Positions 42,917-56,041 of a stretch of DNA of 64,000 nt are shown piece by piece. The stretch covers positions 94,953-158,952 of the forward strand of contig JAEUIC010000041.1 of the NCBI GenBank assembly GCA_016795285.1, given 5' to 3'. The notes under the pieces were generated by a model. That model was not told the DNA's origin. It searched no databases and saw nothing but the letters and a program-made list of their open reading frames with translations. Position numbers and translations under genes: made by a program. Source of the stretch: Planctomycetota bacterium. GTDB taxonomy: Bacteria; Planctomycetota; B15-G4; SIAN01. Within the stretch, counting starts at the first letter, position 1. The number at the start of each line of letters is the position of its first letter.

Positions 42917-43372
42917 ATGGCAGACGCGATCGAGATGGCCAGCGGCGAGACGACCAGCGCTGCAACGGAGCGCAGCAGCGATCGCGCGCGCGCGCCGATC
43001 GCGACGCCGCGGCCGACCAAGCGGCTCGCGCTGCTCTCGTTCGGCTTCAAGTTCGGGCCGCCGCCGACCAACTACTACTTCGACGTCAGCTTCTTGAAGA
43101 ACCCGGCGCGCGACGACCGCTGGGACCTCTTCGCGCGCGTCACGCCGGCGATGCGCGAGTTCGTGCTGGACCAGCCGAACTGCCGCCGCTTCATCGAGGC
43201 GACCGTGCCGCTGCTGCGCGTGCTGCTCGAGTGCGACGGCGACGTGCGGGTCGGCTTCGGCTGCAACGCGGGGCGCCACCGCTCGGCGATCCTCGTCGAG
43301 GAGATCGCGCGGCGGCTCGAGAGCGACGACGTCGCGATCAAGGTGATCCATCGCGAGGAGAGCTGGCTGTGA
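42917..43372 (+). CDS. Stand-alone RapZ C-terminal domain protein
   Basis: A 151-residue protein matching only the C-terminal half of RapZ (RNase adapter protein): ALLSFGFKFGPPPTNYYFDVSFLKNP, VREFVLDQ-like segment and the anion-binding GCNAGRHRSAILVEEIARRL, ending HREESWL. In full-length RapZ this domain binds glucosamine-6-phosphate and the regulatory RNA GlmY/GlmZ, while the N-terminal P-loop kinase domain is lacking here. The first 35 residues are a disordered-looking linker. AGGAGGGG lies just upstream of ATG 42917. Its stop overlaps the GTG start of the glycosyltransferase-sulfotransferase-methyltransferase gene, so it may sense an amino-sugar metabolite for that pathway; that is inference. 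Confidence 0.87.
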   Translation: MADAIEMASGETTSAATERSSDRARAPIATPRPTKRLALLSFGFKFGPPPTNYYFDVSFLKNPARDDRWDLFARVTPAMREFVLDQPNCRRFIEATVPLLRVLLECDGDVRVGFGCNAGRHRSAILVEEIARRLESDDVAIKVIHREESWL

Positions 43373-45834
43373 GCAAGACCGCGATCCTGGTCGCCTCGCG
43401 CAACCGCAAGGACCTCGTCGACGCCTTCGGCGACTGGGCCGCGCGCAACGTGAAGACGCCGCACGACCTCTACGTGGTCGAGTGCGGCAGCGCGCCCGCG
43501 CAGTGGAGCGCCCGTTCGACGCTCGCCTACGACGACCCCGACTTCCTCGGCAAGTGCTTCGGCCACAACCTCGCGCTGCGCCAGGCGATGACCGAGGCGG
43601 CGGCGCGCGGCGGCTACGACGACTACTGGGTCGTGATGAACGACCTCGTCTTCGCGGAAGGCGTCGATCCGCTCGCGCGCCTGCACGACGCCTTCGATCG
43701 CGAGCCGCGCTTGGCGCTGGTCTCGCCGACCGAAGTGGGCGGCCACTATCCGGGCGCCGAAGCGCAAGCGGGCGGCGGCGTCCGGCCGATCACCACCTGC
43801 GACTACCTCGGCTTCCTGATCCGCGCTGCGGCGGTGCGCGAGGTCGGCTTCCTCAATCCCGCCTTCCGCTACTGCTGGGGCGCGATCCACGAGCTCTCGT
43901 TCCAGCTCCACCGGCGCGGCTGGTGGCTCGGCTACAGCGACGACGTGAGCTACCGCCACCTCGGCGGCTCGACCTACGGCGCGAAGGACACGCAGACGAT
44001 CTCGCGCGCCGAGTACCAGCGCCGCGCACGCCGCTTCGCCTACCCCTACTTCCAGAAGCTCTACGGCGCCGACTGGGAGCGCCGCTTCTTCGCGGCCGCA
44101 CGGCCGTTCGGCGCGACGATCGACACCTACGCCGCGCACCGCGCCTACTGGGCCACCGCGTTCAGCGCCGCCGAGCTCGCAGAGCTCGACGCGCAGGCGA
44201 GCGTGGTCGCGGACGAATCGCTCGCGAGCGGCGGGTCGCTCGCCACCGCGACGCGCCGCTCCGCGACGCTGCCGATCGGCTGGCGCAGCAATCCGTGCGC
44301 GCTCACTTCGCAGCACGACGCGCTGCTCGGTCGCGTGCAGGCGCGCTCGCTGCTCGGCGCGTCGGCGAAGGCTTCGGCCGCGCCGATCGCCGCGCCCGTC
44401 GAGCCGCTCGTGGCTGCAGCGACGCCGGCCGCGCTGCCGGCCGGGCCGCGCGCGCGCATGGCCGCCTGCTTCACGCGCGCCGACCTGAAGCCGGTCGCGC
44501 CGGGCTGGCGCGTCGGCCCGCCCGACTTCGTCGGGCTCGGCTGCGGCAAGTCGGGCGGCAGCTGGTGGTACGAGCTGCTGCAACGCCACCCGCAGGTGGT
44601 CCCCAATCGCCTCGACGCGAAGGAGCTGCACTACTTCTGCCACCACGACTTCCGCGGTCCCGACGACGCCGCGAAGCAGCTCTACCGCGAGGCGTTCGCG
44701 CGGCCCGACGGCAAGGTGTGCGGCGAGTGGTCGGGCAACTTCCTGAACCATCCGCTCGCGCTCGGCTACCTGCTCGACACCGCGCCCGACGCGAAGTTCG
44801 TGGCGATCCTGCGCAATCCGGTCGATCGCGCCGTCTCCAACTGGAACCAGTTCCTCCACGGCCGCAAGCAGCTGCTCGGCCTCGAAGGGGAACGCGAGCG
44901 GCTGCTCGAGGACTACTCGCTCTTCCCCGAGGCGCTCTGGAGCTGCCGCATCGCCGACGCGCTCCACCAGCTCTTCGCGCGCGTGCCGCGGTCGCAGGTG
45001 CTGGTGCTGCAGTACGAGGCGCTCAAGGCCGCTCCGCTGCCGGCGTGGCAGCGCACCTGCGAGTTCCTCGGCATCGATCCGCGCTGCACGCCGCGCGACT
45101 TCGAGCAGCCGGTGAACCGCAAGCCCTACCTCGTGCCGAAGCCCGACGCGGCGGCGCGCGCGCGCCTGGCCGACTACTTCGCCGACGACGTCGCCGCCAC
45201 CGCGGCGCTGCTGCCCGAGCTCGACCTCGCCCTCTGGCGCGACTTCGCGCCGACCGCGCCGACCGCGCCGACCGCGCCGCGCCGCTCGACGCGCGCCGAC
45301 GTGGAGCGCCTCTTCGCCGCCGGCAAGCCGCGCCGGCTGCTGCTCGGCTGCGGCAAGCGGCCCGATCCGCAAGCGATCAACGTCGACGTCGATCCCGCGG
45401 CGAGCGCCGACCTGCTGCTCGACGCCGCCGATCTCGCGGCGCTGCCCGACGGCTCGATCGAGGAGATCAAGAGCTTCCACCTCTTCGAGCACTTCACCCG
45501 CGAGCAGGCGCGTCGAGCCTTGCGCGAATGGCGTCGCGTGCTGGCGCCCAACGGCACGGTCGCCATCGAGTGCCCGAACCTCGCCGTCTGCGCGCGCGAG
45601 CTCGGTCGCCACTTCGACCCGCACGGCGAGGACCTCGCCCTGACCGGACTCTTCGGACCGCCCGAACGCGCCGACGATCCGGCGCAGCGGCACAACTGGG
45701 GCTGGACTCCGGAGACGCTCGCGAAGGAGCTCCTCGCGGCCGGCTTCCGCGAGCCGACGCTCCATCCGATCGAGCAGACGTGGCGAGCGGCCGCGCGCTT
45801 CGGCCGCGACATGCAGGTGCGCGCGCGCAAGTGA
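43369..45834 (+). CDS. Three-domain glycosyltransferase-like / sulfotransferase / methyltransferase fusion
   Basis: An 821-residue protein from GTG 43369 (GTGA overlap with the RapZ-type gene). Residues 1-270 are GT2-like: TAILVASRNRKDLVDAF, NDLVFAEG in place of a DxD motif and CWGAIHELSFQLHRRGWW. Residues about 383-610 are a PAPS-dependent sulfotransferase: DFVGLGCGKSGGSWWYELL for the 5'-phosphosulfate loop and FVAILRNPVDRAVSNW (R482) for the 3'-phosphate site. A repeat linker, TAPTAPTAP, follows near residue 629. Residues about 653-821 are a SAM methyltransferase (LLLGCGKRPDPQAINVDVDP, SFHLFEHF, EWRRVLAPNG). The three activities together suggest assembly of sulfated, methylated surface glycans. 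The GT2-like part lacks a clear DxD, so catalysis is uncertain. Confidence 0.9.
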   Translation: MSKTAILVASRNRKDLVDAFGDWAARNVKTPHDLYVVECGSAPAQWSARSTLAYDDPDFLGKCFGHNLALRQAMTEAAARGGYDDYWVVMNDLVFAEGVDPLARLHDAFDREPRLALVSPTEVGGHYPGAEAQAGGGVRPITTCDYLGFLIRAAAVREVGFLNPAFRYCWGAIHELSFQLHRRGWWLGYSDDVSYRHLGGSTYGAKDTQTISRAEYQRRARRFAYPYFQKLYGADWERRFFAAARPFGATIDTYAAHRAYWATAFSAAELAELDAQASVVADESLASGGSLATATRRSATLPIGWRSNPCALTSQHDALLGRVQARSLLGASAKASAAPIAAPVEPLVAAATPAALPAGPRARMAACFTRADLKPVAPGWRVGPPDFVGLGCGKSGGSWWYELLQRHPQVVPNRLDAKELHYFCHHDFRGPDDAAKQLYREAFARPDGKVCGEWSGNFLNHPLALGYLLDTAPDAKFVAILRNPVDRAVSNWNQFLHGRKQLLGLEGERERLLEDYSLFPEALWSCRIADALHQLFARVPRSQVLVLQYEALKAAPLPAWQRTCEFLGIDPRCTPRDFEQPVNRKPYLVPKPDAAARARLADYFADDVAATAALLPELDLALWRDFAPTAPTAPTAPRRSTRADVERLFAAGKPRRLLLGCGKRPDPQAINVDVDPAASADLLLDAADLAALPDGSIEEIKSFHLFEHFTREQARRALREWRRVLAPNGTVAIECPNLAVCARELGRHFDPHGEDLALTGLFGPPERADDPAQRHNWGWTPETLAKELLAAGFREPTLHPIEQTWRAAARFGRDMQVRARK

Positions 45835-46011
45835 GCCGTCCGCGCGCGCCCTTCGTTCCCGATGCCGATCGGCCGACGCGAGCGCTTCCCCGCTCGCGGG
45901 CGGCGATTCCCGCGGCGCGGCCGCTGGCGTCGCGGCGCGCGATCTCCTGACGACTCGCGAAGCGGAGCTATGCTCCGCCGCGCTCGCTCGACCTCCGATG
46001 GATCGCCCGCA

Positions 46012-47982
46012 ATGCGCGTCGCTGCAGAGCTCTTGGTCGCCGCACTCCTCTCCGCGCCGCTCGGCGCGCTGCTGGCCGCCGACGCTTCCGCGCAAGGCGA
46101 TGCGCCGCCGCCAGCGGAGGGCACGCTCGCGCCCGCCGAGTTCGCCGACCTGCTCGAGCCGTCGAAGTGGGGGATCGGGCAGACGCTCCCCGACCTCTCC
46201 TTCACCGACCTCGACGGCAAGAGCGGCAAGCTCTCCGACTTCGCTGCGCGCGCCGCGCTGGTGATCGTGGTCCGCGACGTCGGCTGCCCGGTCTCGAAGC
46301 GCTACGGCCTGCGCACCGCCGCGATCGAGCGCGAGCTCGCCGGCAAGGACGTCGCCTTCCTCTACGTGAACCCGACCCCCGACGACTCGGTCGAGGAGTG
46401 CCGCGCCGAAGTCGCGGAGTACGGCTTCGCCGGCCGCTATGCACGTGACCACGAGGGGCGGTTCGGCTGGCACCTGCGGGTGCGCTCGACCGGCGACGTC
46501 TTCGTGCTCGATCCGCAGCGGCGGCTGCGCTTCCGCGGCGCGATCGACGACCAGATCGGGCGCGGTGCCTCGAAGGCGGAACCGACGCGCCACTACTTGA
46601 AGGACGCCGTTGCGGCGCTGCTGGCCGGCGAGCGGATCGAGCAACCAGCGCTCTCCGCGCCCGGCTGCCTGCTCGAGTTCCTCGTCGAGCCGCCGCCTGA
46701 GCCGGCCGCGGCGCCGCTCACCTGGTTCGGTGGCGTCGAGTCGATCGCGCGCGAGCGCTGCCAAGGCTGCCATCGCACCGGCGGCGGCGCTCCCTTCGCG
46801 CTGATGGAGGCGGACGACTTCGCGGGCGCGGCGACGATGATCCGCGAGGTGGTCAGCTCGGGGCAGATGCCGCCGTGGTACGCGACGCCGGAGAGCGGGC
46901 CGTTCGTCCACGACATGAGCCTCACCGCCGAGCAGAAGGCGGCGCTGCTGCAGTGGCTCGCGGCGGGCTGCCCGCTCGGCGATGCGAAGCAGGCGCTGCC
47001 GCCGCCGGCGTGGCCGACCGGTTGGACGATCGGCACGCCCGACCTGATCGTCGAGTCGCGCGCGATCCCGATCCCGGCGACCGGCGTGGTCGACTACCTC
47101 ACCGTGAACGTGCCGAGCGGCCTCACCGAGGATCGTTGGGTCGAGGCGATCCAGATCCTCTGCGAGAACCCGACCATCTGCCACCACGTGCTGGCGCACG
47201 CCTACTACCCCGAGCAGAACTTCATGGAGTTCGTCGACTCCTACCTGCCGGGTCGCGAGGCGACCGTCTTCCCGCCCGATCAGGCGCTGCTGCTGCAGAA
47301 GGGGGCGGTGATCCGCTTCAACCTCCACTACACGCCCGACGGCACGCCGGTGAAGGAGCGCACCAAGATCGGCTTCAAGTTCGCGAAGGAGAAGCCGAAG
47401 TTCCGCGTCAGCGGGAAGATCGTCCGCGAGTACGCGCTGCGCATCCCGCCGCACGCCGAGCACTACGAGGTCGTCTCCGAATACAAGTTCCCGTTCAACG
47501 CGACGGTGCGCCGCCTGATCCCGCACATGCACCTGCGCGGCAAGGCGACCACGGTCGAGTTCATCGCGCCCGACGGCACGCGCACGATGCCGCTCGACAT
47601 GGAGCGCTGGCATCCCGACTGGCAGTTCGCCTACGAGCTGGTCACGCCGCTGCCGGTGGTGCGCGGCACGGTCGTGCGCTGCGTGAGCTACTTCGACAAC
47701 AGCAAGAACAACCCCTTCAACCCCGACCCGAACGTCTGGGTCGAGCAGGGCCCGCAGATCTGGGACGAGATGGCGGGCGTCTTCGTCGAGTGGTACCGCC
47801 CGGCCGACGCGCCGACCGCGCGCGATGCCGCGGCGCGCGATCCGGCCCGCGCGGCGCGCCAGCGGAAGCGACCGCTGCGCGACGACGACCACTTCGACGA
47901 GGGGGACGACCCGGCGCCGCTCGACGAAGGGGACGACGGCAAGGGTGACGGCGGCAAGGGCGACCGCAGCGATCGCCGCTGA
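46012..47982 (+). CDS. Exported redoxin - cytochrome-like - copper monooxygenase-like protein
   Basis: A 656-residue secreted protein with signal peptide (VAAELLVAALLSAPLGALLA). Residues 45-220 are a thioredoxin-like redoxin (LPDLSFTDLDGKSGKLSDF, VVRDVGCPVSKRYG) with a single cysteine. C250-Q-G-C253-H254 is a CxxCH heme-c site in a short cytochrome-like segment with distal MPPWYA. From about residue 340 it resembles copper type II ascorbate-dependent monooxygenases, with histidine clusters CHHVLAHAYYP, RFNLHY and HMHLRGK. The C-terminus is a charged, disordered tail rich in DEGDD and KGD. ATG 46012 was chosen over ATG 45970. Copper and heme binding are inferred from motifs; the substrate is unknown. 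Confidence 0.85.
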   Translation: MRVAAELLVAALLSAPLGALLAADASAQGDAPPPAEGTLAPAEFADLLEPSKWGIGQTLPDLSFTDLDGKSGKLSDFAARAALVIVVRDVGCPVSKRYGLRTAAIERELAGKDVAFLYVNPTPDDSVEECRAEVAEYGFAGRYARDHEGRFGWHLRVRSTGDVFVLDPQRRLRFRGAIDDQIGRGASKAEPTRHYLKDAVAALLAGERIEQPALSAPGCLLEFLVEPPPEPAAAPLTWFGGVESIARERCQGCHRTGGGAPFALMEADDFAGAATMIREVVSSGQMPPWYATPESGPFVHDMSLTAEQKAALLQWLAAGCPLGDAKQALPPPAWPTGWTIGTPDLIVESRAIPIPATGVVDYLTVNVPSGLTEDRWVEAIQILCENPTICHHVLAHAYYPEQNFMEFVDSYLPGREATVFPPDQALLLQKGAVIRFNLHYTPDGTPVKERTKIGFKFAKEKPKFRVSGKIVREYALRIPPHAEHYEVVSEYKFPFNATVRRLIPHMHLRGKATTVEFIAPDGTRTMPLDMERWHPDWQFAYELVTPLPVVRGTVVRCVSYFDNSKNNPFNPDPNVWVEQGPQIWDEMAGVFVEWYRPADAPTARDAAARDPARAARQRKRPLRDDDHFDEGDDPAPLDEGDDGKGDGGKGDRSDRR

Positions 47983-48024
47983 GCGGTCCGGGCCGCCGCG
48001 CGCGGCGCTGTATCCTCCCGCGCC

Positions 48025-50817
<2,793 letters not shown>

Positions 50818-50867
50818 GGCGGAGAGGCTGAAGCGGGGGGCGGAAGCGAGGGCGGAGGCGCAGCGGC

Positions 50868-52397
50868 ATGGCGAGCGGCGGGCAGTCGAGCGGAGGGGCG
50901 CGGCTCGTCGCGGCCGCGCTGCTGCTCGCGCTGGTTGCGGGGATCGCCTGGCGGTGGATCGACAGCGAGCCGCGGCTCGACGCGATGAAGCATCCAGACG
51001 GCGCGGCAGGGGCGACTGCAGACGACGCGACGCGCGACTCCGCCGCGCCGGCGACGGTGGAGCGCACGGCGGCGCCCGCGAACCCGAGCGGCGCCCGCGA
51101 GCCGCGCGAGGCGAGCGACACGCCGATCGACCGCGCGCCGATCCGCGAGGAGGGCACCGTCGCCGCGCCGCAACGCGAGCGCATCGAAGTCACCGGCGCC
51201 CTGGTCGACGAGCATGCGCGGCCACTCGACGAGCGAGCGCTCTTCGCCGCGGCGGCCGGCACGCTGCCGCGCGTCTGGCTGGTGCAGCGCGGCGAGCGGC
51301 TCGCCGAGTTCGGCCGCAACCCCGACGGTTTCCTGCGCACGTCGCTGCTGGCGCCGCCGGATCGCAGCGGGCTCGAGGCGGAGCTCTCGCTCGGCGCGCG
51401 GCGCTTCGCGACCTTCCTCGAGGAGTCGCTGAGCACGCCGTTCACGCTGCGCGTCGATCTCTCGGCGCTCGCGGTGGAGGGCTCGGCGGCCACCATCGTC
51501 GTGCGCCCGAATCCGCCGCATGACACCGACGATCGCGCGGGCGTCGTCTTGTGGCAGGGCGCGACGCGGCGCGCGCTCTGGCTCGATGAGGCGGGGCGCG
51601 CCCGCTTCACGGCGCTCGACGCGGGGCGCTGGCGCGGCGTCGTGCGCGTGGCGGGCGAGCGGCCGGCCGAGTTCGCGCTCGAACTCGCCGAACGCGACGA
51701 TCGCGAAGTGCTGGTGCAGCTGCAGCCGGGCTTCCGCATCGTCGGCAGCGCGGCGTGGGACGGGATCGAGGCGTCGCTGCCGCGCGCCGTGGCGAGCGTG
51801 ACGCGCATCGCTGCGGCGGCGGGCGCGACGGCCGCCGCGGTTGCGAGCGTTGGGGACGAGGCCGAGCCCCCGTTGCTCGACGGCGGCTTCGCGCCGCTCG
51901 GGGGCGACGGCAGCTTCGCGCTCGGTCCGTTGCCGGCGGGGGCGTGGCGGCTGCAGATCGTCCGCACCGACGGCGCCATCGCGGTGCTGCACGAGGTGGT
52001 GGTGGAGCTCGGCGGTCGCGACGTCGAGCGGCTCGAGCTGCGCATCGCGCCGCAGCGCCCGCCGACCCGCATCGTGCGCTTGCTGCTCGAGTGGCCGGCC
52101 GAGGCGCCGCGCGCGCTGAACGAGCAGATCATCGTGCCGCGCCTGCTGCAGGCCACCTTCCGCGGGCCGGGCGACACGGTGGTCGGCCACGGCTTCGCCG
52201 ATCCGCGCTCGCGCACCCCGCCCGAACTCGAGCTGCCGCAAGGCGCCGTCGCGCTCGAGCTCGAGTGGCGCGACAGCGTGGACGGGCTGCTGCTCGACAG
52301 CGGCGTCGCGCCGACTCGCGTCCTCCTGCCGCGCGTCGTGCAGGAGGGGCGCACGCAGGACCTGCGCGTCGAGCTGGCGGCGGCGCCGCGGGATTGA
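50868..52397 (+). CDS. Membrane-anchored protein with beta-sandwich repeats, unknown function
   Basis: A 509-residue protein with an N-terminal anchor (ARLVAAALLLALVAGIAWRWI), a 75-residue alanine/proline/charged linker, then beta-rich domains: IEVTGALVDEHARPLDERAL, LWLDEAGRARFTALDAGRW and GDGSFALGPLPAGAWRLQIV. These fit carboxypeptidase-regulatory-like or Ig-like sandwiches. It resembles the protein at 18300 in architecture (anchor, linker, G-x-x-x-D-E-x-G motifs). The upstream 50 nt are purine-rich (GGCGGAGGCGCAGCGGC before the ATG). No catalytic motif. It lies between E1 and the FIST gene, and I see no reason to link it to 2-oxoglutarate metabolism. It is probably exported. Confidence 0.78.
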   Translation: MASGGQSSGGARLVAAALLLALVAGIAWRWIDSEPRLDAMKHPDGAAGATADDATRDSAAPATVERTAAPANPSGAREPREASDTPIDRAPIREEGTVAAPQRERIEVTGALVDEHARPLDERALFAAAAGTLPRVWLVQRGERLAEFGRNPDGFLRTSLLAPPDRSGLEAELSLGARRFATFLEESLSTPFTLRVDLSALAVEGSAATIVVRPNPPHDTDDRAGVVLWQGATRRALWLDEAGRARFTALDAGRWRGVVRVAGERPAEFALELAERDDREVLVQLQPGFRIVGSAAWDGIEASLPRAVASVTRIAAAAGATAAAVASVGDEAEPPLLDGGFAPLGGDGSFALGPLPAGAWRLQIVRTDGAIAVLHEVVVELGGRDVERLELRIAPQRPPTRIVRLLLEWPAEAPRALNEQIIVPRLLQATFRGPGDTVVGHGFADPRSRTPPELELPQGAVALELEWRDSVDGLLLDSGVAPTRVLLPRVVQEGRTQDLRVELAAAPRD

Positions 52398-52441
52398 GCG
52401 GCCCGCCGGAAACCTCTTCGCTTCGTCCTGCGCCGCTCATG

Positions 52442-52495
52442 CGCTCCGGCCGCACGATCCGAACCATCCGCTTCGGTCCAGCGTCCGCCGGAGCG
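52442..52495 (+). promoter_or_regulatory. Leader hairpin that can hide the FIST ribosome-binding site
   Basis: An 8-bp arm, cgctccgg (52442-52449), is perfectly complementary to ccggagcg (52488-52495), which contains the GGAG Shine-Dalgarno (52490-52493) six nt before the FIST ATG. An inner ccgaa/ttcgg stem is also possible. Pairing would block initiation. The 38-nt outer loop is long, so its stability needs testing. Confidence 0.35.
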
Positions 52496-52499
52496 TCCG

Positions 52500-53636
52500 A
52501 TGAAGTCGCAGATCGCGAGCCATCACCCTGAACGCGGCTGGTCGCCGACGCCGCTGCCAAGCTCGCCCGACGCGAGCCTCGTCCTCGTCTTCGGCGGCTC
52601 CGCCTACGTCGATCGGAGCGAGCCGTTCGCGCAGCTGCAGCGCGCCTATCCGGGCGCCGTGCTGGTCGGCTGCTCGACGGCGGGCGAGATCGTCGACGCG
52701 CGCATCGAGGACGACACGCTCGCGGTCGCGATCGTCACCTTGGAGCAAGGGCGCGTGCGCGCCGCGCAGCGCTCGATCGCCGGCAGCGGCGACTCGGCGC
52801 GCATCGGCGCCGAGCTGGCGCGCGAGCTCCTCGCGCCCGACCTCGCGGCGCTCTTCGTCCTCTCCGACGGCCTCGCGGTGAACGGCAGCGAGCTGGTTGC
52901 CGGCATCAACTCGGTCGTCCCGTCGAACGTCGTCGTCACTGGCGGGCTCGCCGGCGACGGCAGCCGCTTCGCGCGCACCTGGGTGCTTCACGACGGGAGC
53001 CCGCGGACCGGCGTGCTCTCGGCCGTCGGCTTCTACGGCTCGTCGGTGCGCGTCGGCCACGGATCGAAGGGGGGCTTCGACCTCTTCGGCCCCGAGCGGC
53101 GCATCACGCGCTCGACCGGCAACGTCCTCTACGAGATCGACGGCAAGCCGGCGCTCGCGCTCTACAAGGAGTACCTCGGCGAGCGCGCCGCCGGCCTCCC
53201 CGCGACGGGGCTCCTCTTCCCGATCGCGCTGCGCGCCTCGAGCGGCGCGGAGAAGTCGCTGGTGCGCACGATCCTCGCCGTCGACGAGGCGACGCAGTCG
53301 ATGACCTTCGCCGGCGACGTGCCGACCGGTGCGACCGTGCAGCTGATGCGCGCCAACTTCGACCGGCTGGTCGGCGGCGCCATCGAGGCGGCCGAGCAGG
53401 TCGAGACGCCCGACGCGCCGCGCGGCGACACTCTCTCGATCGCCATCAGCTGCGTCGGCCGCCGCCTCGTGCTGGGCGAACGGGCCGAGGAAGAGGTCGA
53501 GGGAACGCTGCAGGCGCTGCGCCCCGGGACGCGGCAGATCGGCTTCTACTCGTACGGCGAGCTCTCGCCGTACGCCGATGGTTCGTGCGACCTGCACAAC
53601 CAGACGATGACGCTCACCACGCTGAGCGAGGCGTGA
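52500..53636 (+). CDS. FIST-domain sensory protein
   Basis: A 378-residue cytoplasmic protein with FIST_N (residues about 25-200: LVLVFGGSAYVD, AVLVGCSTAGEIVD, ALFVLSDGLAVNGSELVAGIN, VVVTGGLAGDG) and FIST_C (about 215-370: YEIDGKPALALYKEYLG, FAGDVPTGATVQLMR, CVGRRLVLGERAEEEVE, GFYSYGELSP). FIST domains are signal-input modules thought to bind small ligands such as amino acids. Its stop is 10 nt before the hybrid histidine kinase, a typical partner, so it probably feeds that kinase. The ribosome-binding GGAG falls in a possible hairpin (see 52442). No membrane segment or signal was found. The ligand is unknown. Confidence 0.93.
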   Translation: MKSQIASHHPERGWSPTPLPSSPDASLVLVFGGSAYVDRSEPFAQLQRAYPGAVLVGCSTAGEIVDARIEDDTLAVAIVTLEQGRVRAAQRSIAGSGDSARIGAELARELLAPDLAALFVLSDGLAVNGSELVAGINSVVPSNVVVTGGLAGDGSRFARTWVLHDGSPRTGVLSAVGFYGSSVRVGHGSKGGFDLFGPERRITRSTGNVLYEIDGKPALALYKEYLGERAAGLPATGLLFPIALRASSGAEKSLVRTILAVDEATQSMTFAGDVPTGATVQLMRANFDRLVGGAIEAAEQVETPDAPRGDTLSIAISCVGRRLVLGERAEEEVEGTLQALRPGTRQIGFYSYGELSPYADGSCDLHNQTMTLTTLSEA

Positions 53637-53646
53637 CGCTCCGCTC

Positions 53647-55914
<2,268 letters not shown>

Positions 55915-56041
55915 CGCCGCCCAGCGCGTGACGTCGCACGCGAGGCCGCGCGCCGCGCCGCACCGCCGCTCGCTACTCTCGCGCCCGGCTTTCCGGCGCG
56001 CCCGCTCGCGGCGTTGCCGTCAGCTGCAGGGGATGCCGCGG

